Program-made: the position numbers and the translations under genes
Shown here: positions 34,851 to 45,020 of the stretch, in pieces
How positions within the stretch are numbered: position 1 is the stretch's first letter
How the letters are laid out: each line of letters opens with the position of its first letter
Assembly: GCA_023375785.1 (NCBI GenBank)
Contig: SZWC01000031.1
Location: 556,415-620,414, forward strand
Direction: 5' to 3'
DNA length: 64,000 nt
DNA from: Penium margaritaceum
Taxonomy: Eukaryota; Streptophyta; Zygnematophyceae; Desmidiales; Peniaceae
The notes under the pieces: model-generated
Databases searched by the model: none
What the model was told of the DNA's origin: nothing
Seen by the model: the letters and a program-made list of their open reading frames with translations, nothing else

Positions 34851-35588
34851 TGCTGGAAAAGGAGCCATTCGGCTCAATTTCAGGTCCTCAAGAGCAAGTT
34901 CCAGGAAACTACCCAATACCTACTCCGATTGTCAATCCAATTTCATCATTGGAAAGATCAGGTGGCAAAATGTCTATGGTCCAAGTTTGAGGCAGATCGA
35001 ACGGTCGGATCGAGAGATATGAATTCTCAAGGTTTCCAGGGTCATCGACCGCCGATATCTCGGTGACTATGGGCGATGGCCCCATGCCTTAGCCTGAGAA
35101 AAGAAAAAGGCAAGAGGTACAGGGTCAAGACCTGATTGGAGAAACATCCAAAAGGTCCTAGACTATTGGGTTACCTTGTTTGAGTGAGCTAACCTTGAAA
35201 AAGGTACCTCTCCTTACGTTTTAGCTGAGGTGAGGTCTTTGTGTGCTAGCCATGGACACATGGCCATTCTCCATGGGATTGTGGGTTATATGACGACTAG
35301 GAGTGTGCCATGAGAGCATTTCCTAGCTCTATAGGTCGTGTGTGAGAGGTTGGCCTGATTGCTAGGCTGATTTTCTCTCTTTTGTGAGATTATGAACTCT
35401 AGAGTGTCAGCCTTAGCCTCCATGGCTAAGTGGTGTGGCTTGTGAGAGGGCTCACTTGCCCCGGCTCTAGCTCTACATGTACTCGGATCATTTTGAGTGA
35501 TTCAACAACCATTCTTTAGCACAAGTGATGCCCTTCCAGTCCCACATGTTTGCTGCTCCAATACCCCCTCTCTCCTCCAGTTCCCACA
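34851..35588 (+). repeat. Family A LTR, right end of the long array
   Basis: Starts TGCTGGAAAAGGAGCC and ends GTTCCCACA; 738 bp. The right flank AGAACTATACTC is part of a C LTR in minus orientation. Confidence 0.88.
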
Positions 35589-36093
35589 AGAACTATACTC
35601 AATGACAAGCAACAAACAGGTTCTTAGAGTCCTACTGCCAGCCTATAGCCTAGGCGCACAGTGGCTCCTTGGATGAGCCACTTTGGGGGCAATCTGGATT
35701 GCATCATCCCGCTTGCCTACATGATGCTCCCTGTGACCTCCAAGTGGCGCCAGCCATCAAGAAAGACCTTGGAATGTTCTAAGATTCCTCTTAGAACTTT
35801 CTTGTATCCCTTTTGTTCACAAAGAAAATTAGTCACCGGGCTGGGATTTGACCTACTGACCTCTTGCTCTAGAGACTAACTCTGGAATGTCTAAGCCACA
35901 AGGAGTTGTCCTAGGTAGTATTTACTGGCTATACTATCCAGATTAGACCAAGTGGACTTGCTCCAAAGGAGGAGTGCATGCCTTGTCTATATGGACCAGA
36001 CTTACGAGACTTACTACGAGGGAGCAGTGCATGCCTAGTCCGTCTTGTGCCTGTCCAAATATCAGCCATGGACAAGGAGCATATTTGGTCAAC
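35589..36093 (-). repeat. Family C LTR part (minus strand)
   Basis: Runs from the 'actcaatgacaagcaac' block to the LTR 5' end 'catatttggtcaac', inverse to the 3507-4273 copy. The A array end at 35588 abuts it. Confidence 0.8.
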
Positions 36094-36095
36094 CC

Positions 36096-36537
36096 TGTCG
36101 CCAATTGGTGGTCACGGGAGCCACCATATAGGCAGGGAGGATTACGCAATCCAGGTTTCCCCCAAAGTGGCTCATCCAAGGAGCCACAACGCGCCTAGGC
36201 TTGAGGCTGGCTCTAGGACTATAAGAACCTGTCAGTTGCCTTTCATTGATTACAGTTCTGACCTTTGGGACTCTTCATAGAGTTGTCCACCAGAGGCAGA
36301 CACTAAAGAAGCATTGGGTAGTCTAAACCCCAAGAGTTCGCTCCTCCCGATAAAGGGACCATGTGCTAAGGACACAGTGTAAGGAAACGATTCATATGAA
36401 CTGCTCTGTATGGAACATTGGCTCTGAGATGACATGATCTCTTAGTTGCAATACCAAGAGCGGTCGTCGGGAACCATTCTGTCACGGACCATTGTGGCGG
36501 AATACGTTTTCTAGACCGTTGCCTCAGGCAGGTTGAT
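36096..36537 (+). repeat. Family C LTR part (plus strand), with primer site
   Basis: Matches the C LTR from its 'ggtggtcacgggagc' middle block to its 3' end 'caggcaggttgat'. A primer site follows three bases later. Confidence 0.8.
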
Positions 36538-36540
36538 AAA

Positions 36541-36553
36541 GGGTTATGGGCCC
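36541..36553 (+). other. Primer-binding site, tRNA-iMet anticodon arm (family C)
   Basis: GGGTTATGGGCCC is the exact complement of the anticodon arm of plant initiator Met tRNA (GGGCCCATAACCC). Drosophila copia is known to use this region through a 5' half-tRNA primer. It directly follows a C LTR 3' end. Confidence 0.8.
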
Positions 36554-36653
36554 ACACTGACTTGTTGTAATACATGCTTGCCAGCTCATCATGTTGGGGT
36601 GAATCCTAGACGTGGTGGGGTCAAAGAAGCGTGCCTTACAACTAGTCTGTGTG
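36554..36653. mobile_element. Family C leader sequence between facing primer sites
   Basis: The outer ~20 bp on each side mirror each other ('ccacactgacttgttgtaa' against the inverse of 'ttacaactagtctgtgtgg'). The middle ~60 bp is not mirrored. I see no coding signal. Confidence 0.6.
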
Positions 36654-36667
36654 GACTGATAACCCTT
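36654..36667 (-). other. Primer-binding site, inverse copy (family C)
   Basis: On the minus strand this reads AAAGGGTTATCAGTCC, a diverged form of the anticodon-arm primer site, directly beside the C LTR end at 36668. Confidence 0.65.
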
Positions 36668-37437
36668 TGTCAACGTGCCTGAGACGACGGTCTAGAAAAC
36701 GGGTTTCGACACAATGGTTCTCGCCGACCGCTCTTGGCTTTCCAACCAAGACATGACATCATCCTAAGAGCCAATGTTCTACACTGAGTAGTTCATAGGA
36801 ATCACTTCCTTACACTATGTCCTTAGCACCTAGTCACTTTCGCGCAAGGAGCTTACTCCTGGGGCTTAGACCAACCAATGCTTCTTTAGTGTCTGCCTCT
36901 GGTGGAAAACTCTGTAACGAGTCTCAAAGGTAAGAACTGTACTCAACGACAGGCAACTAACAGGTTCTTATAGTCCTAGAGCCAGCCTTTAGCCTTAGGC
37001 GCACAGTGGCTCCTTGGATGAGCCACTTTAGGGGCAATGTGGATTGCATCATCCCCCCTGCCTACATGGCACTCCCTGTGACCGCCGAGTGGCGTCAGCC
37101 ACCAGGAAAGATCTTGGAATGTTTTAAGATGTCTCTTAAAACCTTAATCCCCCTTTTTGTCACCAAGAAAATTAGTCACTGGGCTAAAATTTCACCTAGT
37201 GACCTCTCGCTCCAGGGACTAACTCTGGAACGTCTATGCCACAAGGAGTTGTCCTAGGTAGTATTTGCTGGCTACACTATCCAGTTGAGACCAAGGGGAC
37301 TTTCTCCAAAGGAGCAGTCCATGCCTTGCCTATCTCGACCAGACTTAGGGGAATTAGTCTAAGGGAGCAGTGCATGCCTAGTCCGTCCTGTGCCAATCCA
37401 AATGTCAGCCATAGACAAGGAGTATATCAGGTGTACA
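36668..37437 (-). repeat. Family C LTR (minus strand)
   Basis: Begins TGTCAACGTGCC and ends 'gtatatcaggtgta', about 770 bp, matching the solo LTR at 3507-4273 in inverse orientation. With 36096-36537 it makes a head-to-head LTR pair. Confidence 0.82.
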
Positions 37438-38619
37438 AGGTCGAGAGTTAGCTGGCACTCCAGTGTCTTTTACATTATGTCATAGCTCGTTGGCAGTCCC
37501 CTCAGTAAGAGGAATGAAGCGCGTCTCTTCCACAGGGTTGCTGGCCGCTTTTAGCTCCTTCGCCTGTCTTTTATCCTGTCCAAGTACGCCTCTATTCCTT
37601 CACTACCTTGTATTTTCAACACCATCATCTTCTCCTCCAAACGTATGAGGAATACAGGATCCTTGCTCTCATACTTCTTACACAACGTGTCCCACCCCTC
37701 ATTTCCTGTAGCCTTGTCACTCAAGTACAGAATATGCGGGTTGGAGATGGTGTTGACAAACAGCCTCTAGACCTGCCTATCCTTCTTCTTCTACTCTTCA
37801 TATATCGCTGCAATAGTTGTAGATGAACTTGCACTTGCTGCACCTTTCTGCGGTATCTTCCCTGCCACCACCTCCGCTGTGGTGATGCTTTTTGCCTGTA
37901 GAGGCGTAGCTGGCTCATCGTCATTCGCCACCTCCCACGAGCCCCTCTCCTCCAAAAGGAGGCCGTTACTGATCATCTAAAACGTGAAATTGGCGTGTTC
38001 TTCTAGCGTGTCCAAGGGCTGGGCTGCTGCTACCACACCTCCTACTTCCATTTTGCAAGTTGGTGATGCTTTATGCTGCCTTTGAGTGGCGACACTACCC
38101 CTGCTTATGCTGTTGCTACTGCCAACAATCTGTTTGACACAAAATTCAGCTCAAAACCTCTCAAATCCACATATAAAACAGAGTCATCATCGGGGAGTTT
38201 TAAGAGATATGCCCTTTTGAAAATAAGGTATGCTGCTACTCTTATTGCACCTCAGACTAGCCAGCTTGTAAATAGAGTTTCTCCCAAACGTACTGATGCA
38301 ATGCAAATAATTTTGCATGAATGGAAATCTTAAACAAAATACTTCAATTCGCATATGCTACTTCTTGAATTGGACAAAGAAATGAGAGTTATGGTCATCA
38401 CACGGTGACAGTCTTAGAGAGAAGAGTTCAGTTGTCGCCGGCCTCGTTTTGAGCATAACTCTCAGTTCCACTACTGGATCTTTGCGATCTTGATCTCGTT
38501 AGAACGCTTGTCTCTCGCACTTGAAGATATAGTGATAGACAATCAAACATGTTGACATGTTGACCCAAACTTGTCACTGCCAAAGTGACGGTCTGCGCTG
38601 GCTGAAAGTGGTACAACCT
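37438..38619 (-). mobile_element. Family A gag and leader remnant (minus strand)
   Basis: Minus-strand gag from about 38051 (ATG) down to 37438, with capsid-type residues and the KYESKDPVFL-type region, preceded by the A leader (about 38052-38610). It abuts a minus-strand A LTR on the right, as expected for the 5' end of a minus element. Broken fragment; its pol is not next to it. Confidence 0.75.
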
Positions 38620-39322
38620 TTATTGGAGGAGCAATCTGGGACTGAACGAGCATCACTTGTGCTGAAAAATGGTTGTTGAATCACTCAAAATGATGGAGTA
38701 CATATAGAATAGAGCTTGGGTAAGTCAAGTCTCTCACAAGCCACACTACTTAGCCATAGAGGCTAAGGTTCACGCACTAGAGTCCATAATCTCACACAAG
38801 AGAGGAAATCAGCCTAGCAATCAGGCTGACCACTCACATACAACCTAGAGAGCTAGAAAATGCACTCATGGCACACTCCTATACACACAACCCACAATCC
38901 CATAGAGAACGCCATGTGTCCGTGGCTAGCGCACAAGGATCTTACCTCACCTAGAAAATAAGGGGATACATTTTTCCTAGTCATCACAATCTGACAAGGC
39001 AACCCAAGAATCTAGGACATTTTTGGATATTTCTCCCATCAGGTCTTGACCTTTGACCTCTTGCCTTTTTCTTTTCTCAGGCTAAGGCATGGAGCCATCA
39101 CCCATGGTGACCCAGGTACTGGCGGTCGATGACCCTGGAAACATAAAAAATTCATATCTCCCAATCCGACCGTTGGATCAGCCGGAAATTTGGATTGTAG
39201 GCATTTTGCCACCTGATCATTGAAATAATGAAATTGGATTGAGAATTGGAGCAAGCATCTAGCACTTTCGTGCAATTTGCTCCTGTGGAGGTGAAAGTGA
39301 ATCGGATGGCTCCTTTCATAAC
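38620..39322 (-). repeat. Family A LTR (minus strand)
   Basis: Inverse A LTR from 'ttggaggagcaatctggg' to 'cggatggctcctttcataacaca', somewhat diverged at both ends. It is followed by integrase-RT linker sequence rather than RNase H. Confidence 0.78.
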
Positions 39323-39708
39323 ACATAGGCGGGTGACTAGCGCGGTGCAGGTCGCACTACTGCTGCTGTTGATGGTGGTGCATCTTGTCCTCTGTTCTGC
39401 TGATGAGGCCACTAAATCTGCTACATCAGACATTGGAGAGTAGAGGGATTCTCCCATTGTCACAATGGAAGAAGGGTTAGGAGAGACTGGGTTAGGGAGG
39501 ATATCTGCTCCCACTGCCTTGTCAAATGCTGATTCTGCTACCTCTTCACAAATAATGTTGGTGCGAATGACGTTGCTCTTGTTGAAGACAACATCCTTGT
39601 AGATGATGCGCGGCTAGTATCCCTCTCGTATAGGAGATAGGCCTTGCTTGCCACGTCATAGCTGTTCATTTGCAACTGTGCGCCCTTCGCGTTCCATTTA
39701 TGCCGCTT

Positions 39709-39714
39709 CTCCTT
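39709..39714. repeat. Target duplication CTCCTT, left copy
   Basis: CTCCTT (AAGGAG on the other strand) flanks the solo B LTR on both sides. The uninterrupted A sequence has AAAGGAGAAGCGG once. Confidence 0.82.
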
Positions 39715-40688
39715 TTCAGGATGAGATCCGCGTGGTGTGGTCCCGATGTTTGTCTGATCGCCTCTAGTGATCCACGTCTACTGTTTTGGGCGAATCTGAG
39801 ACAAAGCGTGAGCTTTCTGGTCGCCTCACGCTATGTGAGCAGGAATTTAGAGACAGTCAATTTGCGAAGGGAATAACGTCGTTTTGCGTTAGATTTTGAA
39901 CATGGACATGATCACAACATTTATAGGGCTAGTCATGAGATTTACAACGCACCAAATCGCCCGCAATGCGGCCAAGCGTAGCTCAAGTTATGCTTGCCGA
40001 AGCGCAGGTCTCACCCACCACAGAAGCCTGACGCCGCCACTCGCCGTGGCGCCTTCATTCACGTGCGAAGCGCCTTTCCCAAGGCGCATGTTCCATTGCA
40101 CATGGTGTATGGGTCCCCTGCACTGTTTCCACGCATCCTACCCACTTTCGGGTCGTGTTTGGTGATGGGGTGTGACGAGGTTCGAAACCTGTCCGCGGAC
40201 CTGCAGTCGGAATTTTGACCAAGTCCCCGAGTAACAAAACGTACTACCGAGTTTCGGACGTCGAGCCAGGATTTTGGCTAAGTCCCTCAGTAACAACCTG
40301 CACTTTTGGATCCGGTGGATGATCCGCCGGATCAGGTGGATCATCCACCGGACGCCTCGGCAGGCCTATCGGAGAATTTTCTCCAGTGGTATTTTTGTTA
40401 CTCGGTCTAGTCGATTATCGACCGGATTTCGAGTCGCAGCCGACTCCCAGAGCCGCTGCGCATACCCCAACTTTGGAAGGCCATATCTCCCTGGATACTT
40501 GTCCGATTCCGGCGAAACAACTTCCACCGGATTCAGTGACTCGTCAACTTTTAGGGGCAATCCTCCATTTTAGGATGTGAGCAAATGCCGAGTCGCCAGA
40601 TCCCCCGGAGCGGAGTTTCCATTTTCTGGCGGCTCGTCAGCGCCTCCCGGCGCCGCACTTGGGCATGCGGAGGGGCAATTTTTCAACA
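39715..40688 (-). mobile_element. Solo LTR, family B
   Basis: A 974-bp inverse copy of the LTR at 60109-61083, from 'ttcaggatgagatccgcgtgg' to 'ttttcaaca'. No primer site, coding region or second LTR is beside it, so only the LTR remains. It is flanked by a 6-bp duplication CTCCTT and lies inside a minus-strand A integrase region. The 'cctataaatgtt' TATA block is visible in inverse near 39918-39930. Open frames inside it recur in the 60 kb copy and are LTR sequence, not genes. Confidence 0.9.
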
Positions 40689-40694
40689 CTCCTT
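40689..40694. repeat. Target duplication CTCCTT, right copy
   Basis: Right copy of the duplication flanking the solo B LTR. Confidence 0.82.
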
Positions 40695-42247
40695 GGATAC
40701 GTGCATGTGGCCAAGCTGCCAAACCCACGAAGATGGCCCACACTCGGCTTCTTGCCAAACCATGCTTCGTACAGCGTCGTCTGCTTCAACGCCTTGGTTG
40801 GATTGCAGTTCTTGATGCACACTGTTGAGCTCACTGCTTTAGTCCAGATGTCGTAAATGAGATGAGCCGCGTGAAGCATGCAGGTTGTTGACTCATCGAT
40901 GGTACGGTTGACGCGTTTTGCTATGTCGTTTTATTACGGCGAGTATGGCGCGGTACATTGCGCCTTCATACCAGCTGCTGCGAGATAGTCCTTGAAGTCT
41001 TTGCTCGGGTGTTCGCCACTGTGATCGCTGTGCAACGCCTTGATTTTCTTGCCCGTTTGGTTCTCCACCATGACCTTGAATTCCTTGAACCAATAAAAGC
41101 ACTGGTCCTTCAAGGAAAGGAAGTACACATTAGTGTAAGGGCTAAAATGACTAATGAAGGTGAGAATGTACCTAGAGCCCTTAAAGCTTTGGGCCTACAT
41201 CAGGCCTCACAAGTTTGTGTGGACCAGTTCCAGCACCTTCTTCACGCGCTCCCCTTCTCTAGAGAACGCCTCACGATGCTCCTTCCCCTCCAAACAGCTG
41301 ATACATAACTGCTGCTCAAAGTTGGAGATCGTGGGGAAGGCCCGCACATCTGCTTCGGTTGAAGTTGCTACAAAGCATGCATGCCGATGTGGCCGTAGCG
41401 CGCATGCCAGATTTTGCCATTTGTCCCCTGCACCATTGCTGCAACACTCTGCTCACGGTTGATCTTGGTTTTCCCCAGCAGGCGATACATGTCGTCTTCC
41501 TTCATTGACTTGGCCAACTCCTCTCCTGTTTCCTTCTCGAGGATGTAGCCATAGTCATCGTCAAAGACGACTTTCAGTCCAGTGTTGGTGAGAGAGGACA
41601 CTGAGAGAAGGTTGAACGTAGCATCTGGTACATATAGCACGCCATGGAACACTTCTTCAATGCCACACGGGGTTTCGAACCACATCACCACAATCCCAAT
41701 CCCCTCAGCATACACTACACTATCATCATCTAAAACAACAGGTCGGGGGCGATTGAGAACAGTTGTGTAAACCCCTCCTTGTGGCGTGTTAGACTCTTGG
41801 TGCACCTTGAGTCCTTGTACCGGGTCTGCCTTCTCCTTCTACAACTCGCCAGACTTCTCCATGAAAAGGCGGTCGCGTACCTCTTTGTCCATGTTCATAT
41901 TCCCAAAATAGTTCACGCCAGTCTGGTTCTGCTACTCTTGTTGACGCTATTGTGACTGTTGCTGAAGCTGCTATGGAGGCTATTCCGTATGCTACTGTTA
42001 TAAGGACTACTGCTGCTGCTGCTCCTTCTGGTTTCTCTGCCCAGATTTCTTTTGTTGCTTGTTGCGTGAGCCCATGGCCATAAAATTTGTTACAAGGACT
42101 ACTGCTGCCGCGATTGCACTTTGCTGCATTACGAAGTAGTTCCACCTGCACCAAGTGCGTGCAGATGAAGTCCAGGTCGAGAGTCAGCTGGCACTCCAGC
42201 GTCTCTCGCATTGTCTCATAGCTGAAGATCCGCTTCACTGGCTTCTC

Positions 42248-42702
42248 CCGCATCTAACTTCTGGTTCCAAGTACGCGAAGCTTACTTGAGGCCATATAGC
42301 GACTTCTGCGGCTTGCAAACCAGGTGCTCCTCGCCATCTATGACGAACTCCTCCCGCAGTTCCATGTAGTTTTTCTCCTCCAAGTCACCACACAAGAATG
42401 CCATTTTCACATCCTCTGCTGCTGCATAAGAGAGGAGCGTGCGTACAGAGGCAAACTTTACAACAGGTTCAAACGTTTCACTGTAGTCGATGCCCTCTTG
42501 CTGCGAGTAGCCCTTGGCAACGAGCCTCGTATTGTACCATTCAAGGTTGCCATGTGCGTCCCTCTTCTTCATGAACATCTACTTGCCCTTGATTACCTTG
42601 CATCCAGGTGGTCACTCGATCAGCTCCCACGTATCATTTTGGAGCTGTAACTGTATCCTACTATACAGCTTGTGCCCAATCTGTTGCATGTGGTGCAGCC
42701 AT
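42248..42702 (-). pseudogene. Family A RT remnant (minus strand), left part of interrupted host element
   Basis: On the minus strand this reads as RT N-terminal half (NLEWYNTRLVAKGYSQQEG; KFASVRTLLSYAAAED). It is the left part of a minus-strand A element interrupted at 42702 by the element 42703-49266 and resuming at 49272 with the linker and integrase. Broken. Confidence 0.8.
42698..42702. repeat. Target duplication GCCAT, left copy
   Basis: GCCAT precedes the LTR start at 42703 and recurs at 49267-49271 after the 3' LTR. Confidence 0.9.
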
Positions 42703-43438
42703 TGTTGGAAAAGGAGCCATCTGGCTCAATATCAGGTTCACAGGAGCAAGTTCCACGAAAGTACCAGATGCCTACTCCAACCGTCGATCCAACTTCACCA
42801 TTAGAAAGATCAGGTGGAAAAATGTCTACGGTCCATGTTTGAGGTCGATCCAACGGTCGGATTGGGAGCTATGAATTTTCGAAGTTTTCGAGGTCATCGA
42901 CCGCCGATATCCGGGTGACCATGGGCGATGGCTCCATGCCTTAGCCTGAGAAAAGAAAAAGGCAAGAGGTCAAGGGTCAAGACCTGATGGGAGATATCCA
43001 AAAAGGTCCTTGGTCTTAGGATTGCCTTGTCAGAGTGTGCTGACTAGGATAAAGGTACCTTTCCTTTCTTTTTAGGTGAGGTGAGATCCTTGTGTGCTAG
43101 CCATGGACACATGGCGATTATCCATGGGATTGTGGGTTATGTGACCACTAGGAGTGTGCCACGAGAGCATTTTATAGCTCTCTAGGTCGTGTCTGAGTGG
43201 TCAGTCTGATTGCTAGGCTGATTTCCTCCTTTGTGTGAGATTATGGACTCTAGCATGTGAGCCTTAGCCTCCATGGCTAAGTGGTGTGGCTTGTGAGAGG
43301 GCTGAATTGCCCAAGCTCTAGCTCTATATGTACTCCATCATTTTGAGTGATTAAACAACCATTCTTCAGCATAAGTGATGCCCTTCCAATCGCACATGCT
43401 CGCTGCTCCAGGGCTCCCTCTCTCCTCCAGGTCCAGCA
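42703..43438 (+). repeat. A6 5' LTR
   Basis: Starts TGTTGGAAAAGGAGCC and ends GGTCCAGCA; 736 bp. Confidence 0.92.
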
Positions 43439-43440
43439 TT

Positions 43441-43452
43441 TGGTATCAGAGC
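43441..43452 (+). other. Primer-binding site, A6
   Basis: TGGTATCAGAGC two bases after the LTR; exact match to the tRNA-iMet 3'-end site. Confidence 0.92.
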
Positions 43453-44085
43453 CAAGTTCTGCCACTTTCAGCCAGCACAGGCCATCACTTTGAGAGTGAC
43501 AAGTTGGGATAAATCCTTCACCAGATTTGACGATCAACCACTTGATATTCAAGTTCAAGAGACAAGCTTTCCAACGAGCGCAACATCACAAAGATCCAAC
43601 GGTCGGATTGAGAGTTATGCTCAAAACAAGGTCGGCTAGGGCTACACTTTTCTCTATAAGTAAGACTGCCGCCTTGTGATGACCATAACTCTCTCATTTC
43701 TTTGTCAAATCTAAAAAGTGACCCATGCGAATTGGAGTATTTTTCCTAAGCTTTTCAGTGGTGCAAAAAAACTTGCATTCCATTTTTTCGTTTGGCAGAA
43801 ACGCCGTTTACAAGCTCGCTGGTCTGAGTTGGAGTAGGAGCAGGAGCATACCCTGTTTTCAAGAGGGCATATCTTTTCAAATCGCCTGTTGATGACCCTG
43901 TTTTATGGGTCTATCTAAAAGGTTTTGAGCTGAATTTTCCACTGGTGGGCTGTGTTTTTCAAAAATCTCAGTCTGCTGGCATGTACACTCCCTTTTCTGT
44001 CAGACAGATTTATGGCAGAAGCAGCAGCAGAAGCAGTGGTAGCGCCGCCATCCAAGGGCAGCGCTGAGCATCACCAAGGCTCAGA
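43453..44085 (+). mobile_element. A6 untranslated leader
   Basis: A 633-bp leader, the same as in A1 by its conserved blocks. No coding signal seen. Confidence 0.75.
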
Positions 44086-45020
44086 ATGGTAGCAACTGGC
44101 ATTGCGACAGCAGCCCAGCCTTTGGAGAGGCTGGAGAGACGCGCCAACTTCACATTTTGGAAGATCTGTACCTGCCTCCTCTTGGAGGAGAGGGGCTTGT
44201 GGGAGGTGGTGAGCGGCGACAAGCCGGCTCCAGTTCCACAGGCCAAAGGCATCACCGCAGCGCAAGTGGTGGCGGGGAAGACTCCGCAAAATGGTGCAGC
44301 TGATGCGGGTTCTTCTGCAGCTGTACCAGCGGTGTATGAGGAGTGGAAGAAGAAGGACAGACAGGCCTACATATTGCTTGTCAACACCATCTCCAACCCG
44401 CATCTTCAGTACGTGAGTGACAAGGCTACTGCAAAGGAGGGATGGGACACGTTGTGCAAGAAGTATGAAAGCAAGGATCCTGCATTCCTCATGCTTCTGG
44501 AGGAAAATATGATGGCGCTGAAAATGCAGGGTGGTGAAGGGATGGAGGCATACTTGGACAGGACAAAGGAGCTGGCGAAGCAGCTAAGAGCGGCCGGCAA
44601 CCCTGTGGACGAGACTTCTTCCTCCTCTTGCTGAGGGGACTCCCAACCAGCTACGACACGGTGCGAGAGATGCTGGAGTGCCAACTCTCGACTTCGACTT
44701 CATTTGCACACACCCGATGCAGGTGGAATTGCGTCGCAATGCAGCAAAGCGCAATGGCGGCGGCAGTAGTGAAGCAGCTTTTGTGGCCACGAGCTCAGCA
44801 GGAACAGCAGCAGTCTGGGCAGCAGAAAGGCAGAAAGAAAGGCTAATGCCACTACTGCGAGAAAGAGGGACACTATAAAAAGGAGTGTTTCAAGCTCAAG
44901 AGGGACAAGAAGGAGTAGCAGCAGCAGCAGTCATCGCAGCAGCAGCAGCAAAAGCAGCAGCAGCAGTAGCAAGAGTCACAACAGCATCAGCAGCGGCAGC
45001 AGTAGCAGCATAACCAAGCT
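44086..45020 (+). pseudogene. A6 gag remnant
   Basis: From ATG 44086: capsid-type region (ERRANFTFWKICTCLLLEER; LMLLEENMMALKMQGGEG), a CCHC knuckle near 44845-44890 (CHYCEKEGHYKKEC pattern) and a CAG-rich tail at 44915-45012. Gag forms the particle and packages the RNA. Broken, though the N-terminal half reads open over a long stretch. Confidence 0.8.

Larger units (their letters stand above)
31497..35588 (+). mobile_element. Copia family A element A5
   Basis: Begins at the CAG-rich gag tail (31497-31570) next to the A4 LTR and continues with protease near 31640-31960, GAG-pre-integrase near 32080-32220, integrase near 32280-32860, RT near 33420-34100 and RNase H near 34370-34790, then the LTR 34851-35588. 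Recognisable wording includes WYKDSGCTKSLTHFKEW, HARYGHIGMRALQQL and YVDDMLLLSN. Broken, with ten or more breaks. To its right is a minus-strand C LTR. Confidence 0.82.
39323..42247 (-). mobile_element. Family A remnant (minus strand): linker to gag, with solo B LTR inside
   Basis: Left to right on the minus strand: integrase-RT linker (39323-39708), [solo family B LTR 39715-40688], integrase (about 40695-41250; YFLSLKDQCF, KIKALHSDHSGE), GAG-pre-integrase (about 41260-41440, HARYGHIGMHAL), protease region (about 41450-41900) and gag (about 41900-42240). The family B LTR interrupts it with a 6-bp duplication, so the A remnant is older than that insertion. Broken, many breaks. Confidence 0.78.

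Noticed and set aside
36541-36553. Match to initiator Met tRNA
   Set aside because: Only the anticodon-arm complement is present, directly after an LTR. It is a primer site, not a tRNA gene. The TGGTATCAGAGC sites were rejected as tRNA genes for the same reason.
39896-40573. Open frames in the 39.9-40.6 kb region, repeated in inverse at 60.3-60.9 kb
   Set aside because: These are inside the family B LTRs; the repetition is explained by the LTR itself.
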